Assembly (NCBI RefSeq): GCF_000524195.1
Contig: NW_020170383.1
Coordinates: 2,099,758 to 2,163,757 of the forward strand
Length of the DNA stretch: 64,000 nt
Reading direction: 5' to 3'
Source: Echinococcus granulosus
Lineage: Eukaryota; Platyhelminthes; Cestoda; Cyclophyllidea; Taeniidae
Below, piece after piece: positions 49,101-61,100 of this stretch; position 1 is the first letter of the stretch, and every line of letters starts with the position of its first letter. The notes under the pieces were generated by a model that was not told where the DNA came from, did no database searches, and worked only from the letters and a program-made list of their open reading frames with translations. A program made the position numbers and the translations under genes.

Positions 49101-52100
49101 TTGGAGTCTTTTTTTAAAAAAATTGGAGTATTTTTGTCCGGCGTTATTCAGCTTATGAATTTCATTGTACCAGCACTGTTATCAGAAATAGGATTATGGA
49201 CCGCTCAGAGGTACTAGGTTACAAACCATGGATTCTCAATTAGGGCTTCCTTGAGATGACACCCAACCCAAATCCGTTCTAGCCTGTGTTAACAACTGGA
49301 TGAGAAAAAAAGGGTCCCCAATCAATCAACAGTTTGGCGTCAATCGTCACAAACACGCTACGGGACGCCCTATGGTGTGCGCCGCATGGTCAGATGGATC
49401 CTTCTGCCTTTTCTAAATAGGGAGGTTTTTTATTCTAGCTAATCGCTTATGGCAATCGCTGGCCACTGTTCGCCAGTTTCATTTCGATTTTCTCTCCTCT
49501 ACAATGACAACGAATAGGTGGTTGGGTTTTTCCACTAGGGATGTTGACGGTGAGCTTTGCAAATGTAACGATACAATCTGTCGCATCATTTAAGAAAAGT
49601 GAACGAGACATACCGGGATTCCATCTGTTAGAATTTTATTTGGGTCTACATTTGTTTAGGCTCGGACGCTATTCCTCATGTTCCCACAAATATTGGATTT
49701 TATACCGAATATGTAATATTTAAGTGAGAACATACAATACGACTCGCAAATATACGATGGTATAAAAAACTTTAAAATTCAGGGCAATAAGTCATTTAAG
49801 GGGGGATTCGTGATAGGTATCCCTTTTGCCGTCAATCGAACACGGCTTTATTTTAGTTAGCAATATATTGTCGAATTTTATGACAAAAATTTTTCATCCA
49901 TAACTGCGCTTGTGAAGGAGTGTCCACCCATTTTTCACCAGACAGTTGCTTTATTTAGAAATTCCATTGTTATTGAACCTAGAAAATGGAGACCGAGGTT
50001 TGTCGCGATGTCGGGTATCTTTGTTGTCTTCGCATCGCACACGCGACAGCACTTTACAGTGGCCCATTTGATTACTCGAATCTAGGGTGTCAATTCTAGC
50101 TTTTTGTAAATAACTTTCGTCCAAAAATTAACCAAGGCTCCAATTGACATTCATTCCACTGTGGGGTGCAAATTTTTTTCCAAAATCACCTTATTTCAAA
50201 TTAGAAATTGAGGTGGAGGCGAAGCCTTTGCAGATGTTCTCACTTGTGGCAGTTTTTGAGGCTGCACTCACTTTGTCTACAAATTGTTTGAAGTCGAGAA
50301 AGGAGTTCTGTGGTCGAAAGTAATCAATTCAAAACTAATCAGTCCATTGAATGTAATCTATAACGTAATTTATGCACCTATCACAGTGCTCTCATTAATT
50401 TAATTTATTCCTACTTTAGGTACTGTATCAGAATTGATGCCTGTTCGACTGTTTGACGCATTTTCCAAATTTGACGGAATTGACCGTTGGCCTTTGATGA
50501 GCGTTCAGTTCTGGGGGGAGCCCTCCGCAGGCGAATGGAAGATAATTATCGACAATATGGAGGGGTTCAAACTATTATCCTCGTGGAAGAAACAGCAAGA
50601 GGCCTTCGAAAAATCAGCTGGCCAGTGGGACTCTGTTCACATGGTTGCCTATGGGACAGAATCATTTCCGATTCGACTTAAACCTCCCAGCAAAGAAAGG
50701 CAACCCCCCAAGGTTCGTGTTTTATTATGGACGCTTTTTTCTTGAAATTTAAGTAAGAAGGAGCTTCAATTTCATATGAGTTGGAAGTTGATAAATTTGT
50801 GCAAACACGTGAGAATACAGATTTACGTTTTTTTGAATAATGCGTCATCCTTTTTCATGAGTCTGTTCTTATGATTTTGGAATAAGTACATTGCTTGGTT
50901 AGTGGTTATTCGTTATTATGTAAGCGAAATTCATTGTGTTAACTGGGCGCAATTCCTGTTTACTTATATGTGGAGTCTTGGTCTGGTAATTTGAAATATG
51001 AATTGTAAAGTTAGAAATTCTGCAGTGAAACCTCAACTCACTAGTTACTTGCAAGACGTCCTTCTAGCAGCTTAGGAAAGGGAACTATGGGCTTCAGAAC
51101 CAAAGTAAATTCTCGGAATGAAAGAACCACTGCACTTATTTATAATTTTCAGGAACTTTTGTTCGCAAAGTGGCTAAATAACTTTGCCTTGTGCCAAGGA
51201 ATTGTGGTGCAAAACAACAACTTTACTAGCACAAATGTCGTAGGCGCTTGCATGTACTTTGTGGGATGATACCAGGTCACATTGAAATGTCTCTCGGTAC
51301 ACATTTTATGTTGAGGTGCGGATCTTGCATGAAATTAATATACTGGATATCATACCCTTAAATTAGGAGTTAGTATAAGCACGACCTTCAATTGTCTCAT
51401 GTAATAACTGAGTCCTAGTTAATTTTGTAGATGAAGATGCAACTACTACAAAGTAGCGTGGAATATACACTAACCGATCAGTCTATTTTTTATATTTAGC
51501 CATGGTTTGACCGATTCGCTCAGTATGTTGTTTCTGACGACGAGATGTCGCCTACCGGATATACGGTATTTACTTGTTACTTGTTTATGAATGGTTAATG
51601 AACGTGTCCCTTCCATTAGGAATCTCTCGGCCCCGTTCTGTTATGTATATTTACAAATATGTTTACCATAAGCAGTGCGTATATACGATTTTCCTAATTG
51701 TCTTTCATATACGATGAACTAAACCCAAAACATTTTAATAGCAAATTTAATTCTTATTTTCACTTTGTCAATTCGCCATCAGCATGTTTAAGACTGCTCG
51801 ATTTTTATCCTGTTTATTATCATACATTATATTCGGTATGGTAAAAGAAGGCACTTTTGCACTTTCAATGTGGCTATTTTTCATGCGATTTCTGTTTCGT
51901 CCCATCATATGTTATCCTCAGTGCAGCCCTGAATTAAAGGCCTGTTTACAAAAAGAATGAAGTACATGGGAAACGGTGTACCTAATGAAGGCCACTACTT
52001 TCGAAAACTCAGTTAATTTTCTTACAAACCGAATTCCTTCATTGCCTAGATATATACTGGCTTGCTCTGCTCTCCAGTCATTTAATTAAGACCATACAAC

Positions 52101-55100
52101 CCATTTAAGGCTGGATACAGGTCAACCACTGCGGCCACCGCATTTTTCCAGCTAGTGGTTCTGGAACACGCCGGAAGTGCTTCCGTTGTGGCTGAGAGTC
52201 ATTATGAAGCAGTGAATATTTTAAAGTGTACCAGTCTCAAATTTTGAAGTTTAAAATTTATCGTATTCCCTTTAGAATTTTGCTACGAATTATGCTCAAT
52301 GCATGCTCAGAATAACGTTCCGTTTTTGTAATTTTTTGAAACTGAGTGCGCTTTTTTAAGAGTACATTTTTTCGTTGCTCTTGCGTATCTCCTCTTTAGT
52401 GTCACAGCCAATGCGCCACAAATGAGTGCTGGGGTCCTTCTGCAAACCAGTGTTTGAAGGGCTGCAAAAACTTCGTCACTGAAAGCGGGTTAGCTCCTAA
52501 ATTTATCCGCATAAAGTAATGTATATTACTCACTGATAAATAGATTGATGACATGTTGTTGAAAGCTTCTGCTCGCTTTGCAAAGTTATTTTTTGAGCTT
52601 TTTGATGCACACTCATTGAACATAAAAAGATAACTTTTCTATACAATTTTATTCATCATGCAATTGTAAGAAATTCATTTGTAGAGTAGTACTCATTTCT
52701 AGTCGTTGTTTGATTTTAGACAATTTCTGTGGCTAAAGATCTTTTCATTTGATATCCTTTGTGTGCATTTATTCGTGTATCCACTGAAGTGCTGCAGTAT
52801 CTTGGCAATATTGTAAACAAGTTGAGAAATTCAATGCTAACCGTTTGGTGGTTTTAATTGTGTTTATAATATTGTTGCTGGAATCCCTCATTTAACGCTT
52901 CGCTTTTTTGGTACGTTTGCTGAATGGTTTTTTAAAATGTGATCACACCTGGACTTACCTTTTTTTAACAGGAGGAGAAAGTTCCGACCTCCATCGTTTT
53001 CTCTAAAAATTCTGCAGTAGTTACTGTCTAGTAGCTGCTTTATCAACGAAATCCTGAATTTGTAGTGAGGAAAAAGTTTTTGCCATAGTACTTCGGAATT
53101 TGTTCCCTAAAGGTCGAAAACTATCAGTCGCGCATTTAAGCATGCTATTCAGAAATATAAAACGTTACCTCTGCATGAAACTTTTTATTGTTTTAAAGCG
53201 TAATTCTTATCTTTTCAAATACTCCTTTTGTTATACCAAAATTTTTACGCGGCAGAATTTCTCCAAAACACAAACTATGGTGCATATTTTTGACATCATT
53301 TTCTAGTTAATTATCAAAACGAACATAAGAACGGAAGCGATGATTTTGTAAACCATGGTTGAAAGCACTGTCCAGTGGCTTTGGTGGCTCAATAATGATA
53401 ATGCTGATTAGTGTTTCTCAGGATTTCCTAGACATCTCGCTTAAATTTGAAGGAAGTGAAGATGGACGCCTATAAAATCTCATCACGTTTAGTGTAGAAA
53501 TGAAGCTTTTTCCCATGGCCAGAGTGTATGAAATTAAGATAAAATTTCGCGATATACTTTGCCCCTGTTTCGCAAAAGATGAGTGAAACCTTCTTCAGAA
53601 CTTTTGAACTGCTTGTGGTAAAAGGGAATGTACATTTTGTGCAGAGAACCAAGAGTAAGAATTACCACACATTTAGTAGTCCAGATTGCAAGAACCACAA
53701 AGCGCGCCCAAGTCGGAGCATTGAGTTAGCATTATCCATTTCATGCGAATCGGATGCTACGAACGACATACCTAAACATATATATGATTATTGTTTAATT
53801 ATTTTACGTTTTGTTCAAGCTTCTATTGGAAATTTGCAAACAAAATAGTAAGTGATGTGACCCAAAACCTTCTTCATACCTTTATGTACATGTATATCCT
53901 GCTTTACTGACTTTTTGGACTAGTCGACTGCATCTCGTGATGCACTTTATCGCAGCAATTGAAGGGAATGACCCAACCTACTTTCACCAACTTTAATATA
54001 AATTTGCGGGTTTTGATCGTCACGAGCCAGCCATCTGAATGCAAACTCATTTTTTATCAAAATCGGGCATCATCATAGCAAATGATAAGCTTAAAAAGAA
54101 TTTGAATTCAGAAAGCATCTTTGCCTCTTTAAAACTCTCTGAATTGTGAAAACAATTCGGTTTTTTTATAATGACTTGAGAAGCAGTACGTCAAAAGCCC
54201 AGTTCGTCACGTGCCAACTTGGCTAGGCCCATTTTATCTTGCAACATTTTATTTGATGTTCTTTGGTCTGAGATACCCATTGTCATATTTGACATTTGAA
54301 GTGGATGAGCTGCCAGGCCATGATTCCATGTCTCACTTATTTATCTTGGTGTACTCGAAAACTTGCATTTCTGAATGAAACATAATCACCAAGTGATTTG
54401 ACATGGTGAATGCTCGATTGTTTACATTTTAGCCGAAGCGAAAATTAATTAAACATAAAGTAAGCGCCTATCCACAAACAGAAATGGTAAATGGCAAAAA
54501 AAATTTGTAAATACCATCCAATTTTGCAACAATCGCGTTCCTTCTATTTTCCATTGAGTGTCAGCATATTGCATTCATCACTTTAAATGTTTGTGCGACA
54601 TTGGTGATCGTATAGCCATGATGGGAGCTAGCAGTGTGTAGTTGGGGCAAATAATTTCACCACAAATATTGTCTGGTTGTTTCTCTTTTATATCAGGCAA
54701 TGTGTGTCAGAATGTCCGATGGGCACGACGGCGTTGATAAGCGCAATAGTGAGTGATCTCCGCGCCCAGTCCTCTTCGACTGCGGTGGCGAGAGGCGAGC
54801 TGCGCTGTGAGCGCTGCTTCTCGGCGTGTGCGGAGTGCCTGCGGCCCTACTCCGCACACAGCTGCACTGCCTGCTCAGGCGACTCCTACCTGGCCCCTTT
54901 TCTTAGCCCTACTAAGGCTCAGGTCCCTCTAAATCCCCGAATCGCTCGTCTTCTCGACTCTATCACCGCTGTCCATGGTAACCGACTGCTTGTCGGCTCC
55001 TGCGTCTCTCGTTGCCCCATTGGCTACTTTGCTAATGAAACGAGCAAAGTTTGTGAACAGTAAGTCACTCTTTGTCGTGTTACTTAGGTTTCTATCGAAA

Positions 55101-58100
55101 ATATGCAAAAAAAACGCATGTTTTATATTAAACATTACTGTCCTGATAGTACCCCTGTAGACTATGTATCCCAAAACCTTTATTTTCTATCTACCGGCGT
55201 ATTCGTCCGGGGCCTGAACCATATGTTTCACAAACTTTTTTATCAAACCGTTGTGCATCAACTACTTATTGCCACTTCGTCCTATTATCTTGGTACTTAA
55301 GGTGGAGTCATTTAGTTTTTGGAAGAAAGCGAGCCCAAAAGTCGATCCGACTTATTTGCTTCTGCTTTTCCCATTCTTGTTAGGAGGGTTTGCATCTCAT
55401 TCAAAGCGCTGAGTTTCAAGCGAAATTCCTAACTTGTCATCCTAGTTGTGTCAACGCAACTTACTCTCAAGTGTAGATTTATTAAAACTTGACGTGTTTA
55501 TCTTAAGAGCTTTATGTTTCTCAAGTAAGCACTTAACTAACAGGCATGATGGACTTTTGTCACTTAAAGTATAGATCATGCGTACTGAAACAGTTATGGG
55601 GTCACCTCTACCTAGTATTCTTATGTTAAGCTATTTATTTAAACATTTATGGTTTGAAATTTCGCTGAAATAAATCCGAAATTGAGCTGACAATAAATGA
55701 ATTGAGGAGTCAGATCTTACAGCTCGAAAAGTTGTTGCATGGAGAACGGAAATTTCCACTTTGTTGCGCAGTCGTCATTTATGTTATTTTTATTCTTTTG
55801 AAAGCACTCAACTGTTCTTTTGGATTTCTCTTATTAGGATTAAGTCGCTTTTAATCTTAGAAACGTTTAATCAGCTATTGGTTAACACAAACAGAAGGCG
55901 TCCAGGCGTAGCGGTTTCGGTTAAGCGCTTAAACATTTCCGCTTCTAAGCAAACGAAGTCGTCCTCCTATCTGTAGTTCATTCCATTTTTCTGCATTTCA
56001 CATTTGTTGCTGATTAAGGAATGTTATAGTTCTCCTGTTGGAGTTAGGAGCACCTAGAAGGGTTTAATTACATGCCGTGTTCAAAAATGTTCACCATATT
56101 TCATTTGTCCATATCGCCTCATTCCACTCCTGCTACATTGAACTTCCAAAAATTTAAAAGGTCCTCTGCAGCCGCTCTCCCAAAGCCTCCACGACCTCTG
56201 GCGAATTTTATTTTACTGCTGTAATTAAAAGCTAGCTTAGATAAATCATTTAACCTTTGGTCGTGCAAGCTGATGCTCTTGTTATTTAATTTAAGGTTGA
56301 TAATTTTACTAACATCTACTGACAATTCCCATATTGCTATGAATTTTTGTCAATAAATAGATTCACCCTTTTTCATGAGGTCTTACTGTGATTTCCCTCA
56401 ATTTTTTTGGTAGGATGTGTCACTACTTCATTTTAAGTATCTGAGTTATTGAAAAGAATACTTGAATAATTTAAGCCATGATGGGGAAATTCTGCGGTGT
56501 TAACTCGTACCCATAATGTTTAAACTAATTCATCCCGAATGCTTCAATACCAAAATACGGATAAGTTTGTGAAGGTTTTTTCATAAAATCTGATGCGCAA
56601 ATGTATAATTAAACTAGATTTGGTCATGGATGCTGATTTAATTTCGGCACTGTTATGGAGACAAATGACTGCAAATGCTTCGAAGCATTTTGTAATAATT
56701 GGAAGAACGCTCGTAGAAGTTGGCTATTGTGGGATGGGGAGAACTACTTGAGGTGGGTGAAATAGGTGTTTATAGGGGAATTTTGACGGTGCCCAATCTG
56801 ATGTGATCAGATTGAAAATAAAGACCAGCTTCGGTCCTTAGTTGCGACGATCGTTTTAAATGGTCTTCTCCAATTTGTTTTAAAACAAATCGTTCCTTTG
56901 CAGATGTGTAGGAAACTGCAAGAAGTACTCTGGACTGGGAGCAGATGCCTGTCAGGAGTGCGCCAAAAATTACCGTGTTGACACCGCGGGACCGCATCGG
57001 TGTCCCAAAGGTGAGCCAACCCATAATTAGTGAGGGGCTTGAGAATCTAGGGGATTGCATGTGAACCTAGATTGGTCAGCAAGACGACAATTTTTACACC
57101 GTATTTCTTCAGTGTTTTCAACCAATCACTGTGTTGTGACAAATTAAGCAATGCGGCCCAGGAAGAGTACATTTTACTACAAGACTCCGGGTCACAACAG
57201 CGTGTTTTATAAATCGGAATTAATGCGCACAAACTTCGAGTTTTGACTAATATTACAGTACAAGCGGGTGCAAATTTTTACTTTCACATATTTTATATCG
57301 AGAGAAGGATTTATTCAACGAAATCAGTTATTTTAAAACTCCATTGAGTGCCGTGCATATGTAGTGCTCAGGGTCTTCCCTGAAGTCGAAATATGTCAAA
57401 GCAATGTAGAAGAACATATATTACTAAAATACAGGGAGGGTTGAAGGTTATTGGCACGATTTGAAGGCCACGCCATGGAAGCATACTCTTTGAAGACTAA
57501 ACTGGCCTTGTAGTTATGCACTAAGTCAAATAAAATATTAAATCACTTTCCATAATTATGAAATATTTATGGCTATCTGGCTTCAAATCCTATCACTCCA
57601 TGGCTCGGCATAGACATTGAGAATTTATCATGTAAGGAAATAGTGAAAGGTAATACATTTTTGGGAACGGAGTGTAGTACTTTTGTGGATTTTACTAACC
57701 ATGCTTTCAAGAATGGGAAACTCATCACTTCAACAACATCTGTGCACATATCCCCATTATATTTACGTATCTAAGCGATTTGGTACTAAAGCTTGAAACA
57801 CCAGATAGCAGGGTCAATAGAGGGGTTCATTTTGTGTAAAGACACTAAATTTGCATTCCAAAGAATGCCTTAAAATTATGGTCCTTTGGTTAAGTTTAGC
57901 CACATCTGGCGAAAGTCCCAATTTAAGTTACGCTGTCCAGCCTCAGTAAAAAAGGATACTCCAGAAAAACTGCTGATTTGTTTCGCAAAATAACTTCTCA
58001 TTAGGTAGAAATGAGCCGTTGTGACTTTTTGTTTGAAAATCAGGATGCCACGACTACACAAAAGTACTTAGATCGAATACTTTGCGAAAAAATACGTAGT

Positions 58101-61100
58101 AAACAAAAGTAGGGTTATGTTATTTTACTATTTATTTTAGAGTTTTTTCTCGACAAACTATCCACTTTTTTAACTGGTTTTCTCCATTTTCGTTACATAT
58201 TACGCAAAGCGTATAAATGCTTGACTTTCAATTTATTAACTCAGATGCTTCGGTACGGTTTCAATAGTGTTAATGGTTTTTTAGTGGAATTTGTGGTACA
58301 CTTTGTCATCGTTCTTTCTACAGCCTCCAGTTGTCAGAGCTCATTGCCTACATCGTGTCTTAATATCGGTCCACGCTCCAAAGTGGTGTGACTCGATCAA
58401 CATATTTTCACTGCTTCCTGGTGTGTTGCTGCTCTAAAACAGAATCATCCTATTGTGCAGTAATAATTTCCCGCGTCTGCTTCCCACCATGAGTGGTTAT
58501 ACGAGGAGCCTCTTAATCTGCGCTACTTTTGGTAGTGGCATGAGTTCGCGTAAGACACGAATTTGAGATACTTCGGTGTCTCCCTTTTCAACCGCCTACA
58601 TGAGTCTTATATTTGAGAGACGATGTTTTTTCTGATTCTTTTTAGTATTCGTATACGACACAAGACACCAACAAAAAATTCGTTTACTGTGCAGTTTTTT
58701 GTCTAATATAGAAAATCACTTTGCTTTGGTTTTGAAGTAGGTATCGCTTTTAGACGGACCTTGGCTTAATGGCTTTGCTTCGACCATTGTAACCTGGGTC
58801 TGCAGTTTTGAGAACAGTGCTCACGCTCTCCCCGTTACTACTTTTTTGCACTGGAACCCGCAGAATCTTTAAATTATATTTTTTGACAGCATTACAATTT
58901 ATTCATCTTAGCAAAAAAATGTCATCCAAATTTTCCGCACACTTTCTGCTTTCGTTTAAATCCGTCCACATTAACGAACCATTATTACCTATTATTATTC
59001 GATTTATAGTCAGAGTTTGAAGACCGCGCATTTGGCTAGTTTTTACTTCCAGTCATCGATTCAAATAAATTAGCATGGAATAACAAACAAGTAAGACCCA
59101 CTTTCTAACTGTGGTAAACCACCCACATCATAAATGCCTGGGCGGCAACTGCTTTATAATTTTTATTTTCAGGGGAAACTGTTTCATAGCCATAAATTCG
59201 CATGCCTATCGATATAAGCAAGTGAACTCCGGTTATTTTCTTAAAAAATTAAAGTAAATATTTCAAGTTAAGAAGCGTTAGGTGATAGTAGTTTATGTTG
59301 GTATGTAAATGACATTAGGCAAATATCATTGCAAATGACTTATTTAGTTTTTATAAAATATTCTAAAATGTAGATTCAGTTCACTGCTCTACCTATACAG
59401 AGACAATGATTCATTTCCCCATTTTGGGTGACATTTTAGTAAAAAAATAAATGACATTTAAGCATTATTTTGGGTAATATGTCGTGCATTGTTTATGACC
59501 GGTCATCTACGAAATGAAACACGCCCTTTATTTGCACAAACAAATGGGACGACTGCAGAACAACGGAAGTCGCAGTTTGAGGTGACATGGCTTTCTGTTT
59601 TTAAACCTATTCCTACTATCGGTTCGCGAGAATGTCAAAGCAGTTGGAACGAAAAATTCCACATGTTCACAAAACTATTACCGTTTTTAGCCTTTGGATG
59701 TGGTTAAGGTGGTCTGAAGTAATTAGTAACGCGATTAGTCCCTGAAAATAAAGCATTGTCCATGCAACGTCAAATCTGTTGTGTCTTACCGCTTTCACCC
59801 TCATATCTTCCATGCTTTTTCTCTATTACAATGAGAAACTGCAGCTTTGGTCTTCCTTATTTCAGGTAGCTTCCTAAAAGGAAATATCTGTGTTCCTTGT
59901 GTTGCTGGGTGCAACGTAGACTCCTGCTCAGAACACGGACTCTGTACATACTGCGATACAGCGCATCGGTAGGCTTTTGATGCACTGCTCATCAGAATTT
60001 TATATCCTTTGTCATTTTTTGTATGGGAGCAATTTAATGCTTGTGCTTGTATTTTGTCAAAAGATCATTTAACAAAAGCTTGCCATGGTTCTTAGGTTAC
60101 TTCTATTAATCTTAACTGCTGCAATATTGGAAATGGAAAATTGGCCACTTTATAATTTGGAGGAAAATCTACGCATAGCACTGACTTTTAACTGACTTGA
60201 TATTCGTCAATCATTTGGAAGCCGTGGTTCCTTGGGCATTTGATTTGACGTCAACCTTCGAATACACCTTCCAATATTATGCAATGTATGTACCTTCAGA
60301 TTTCTCCAAACATGAACCGGTTTCTTCTCGCCTTTGTTATTTTGAATGCGATATTGACATTCTATTTAATAAGTTTTTCTCAAGTTAGAGGTTACGAATA
60401 TTTGTCACAGGCTTGCTGTCATCTCCCTTGGGGGAGTTTTTTAAATCACTTTTGGAACTCTCCTAAAAATTGTTTAATACCGTGCATTCGTTTCACTCAA
60501 TAGCTTATTTAATCAGTGCTTTGATAGACACTTACGAGTTATGTTAAAGGAAGACTCTATTTTGAAAACTTTCTCGATAAATAGTGCATAAATCATGAGT
60601 AGCAATTAAGGACTGGCGTTTAAAGTTATTTTAAAATTTTACTAGATTCAAATGGCAATCCAGTGATAGATAAGCACAATATATCTCTACTAGAGATAGA
60701 CAAATTTGGAAAAGTCAAGGAGCACGTTATCCGGTATCTTACACCGCAGTTTCTGGTTACGCATTCTGTCGCTAATCCGTGCTTGGATTTCTACTTCGGC
60801 TCCTTATTTAAGTCTTCAAGTTTATGCGTCCTCAATTTTCACAACAGTGTGGGCCATAAACACATCTGCATAAACGAGGCGGATTTCTTACAATACCTCT
60901 TTAAATTCCATTTTTACTTTATCATCATAGGAATTTCTTGTATAGCCTATTCAGAATCCAGCTACGCATAAATTTTGCCTTTCAATTTACTGTCTGTATT
61001 TGTATTCCGTTGCTCAACTGTATGATGGTTTACATTCTATTTGTTCGTTCAGAGCACATTGCTATCTAGTCCTGAGAATTTCACAGCCCTGTCAACGGTG

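Noticed and set aside
44494..50419. Nested gene inside the 5.9-kb convertase intron
   Set aside because: The open frames are short, AT-rich in codon use and without motifs; none could be supported.
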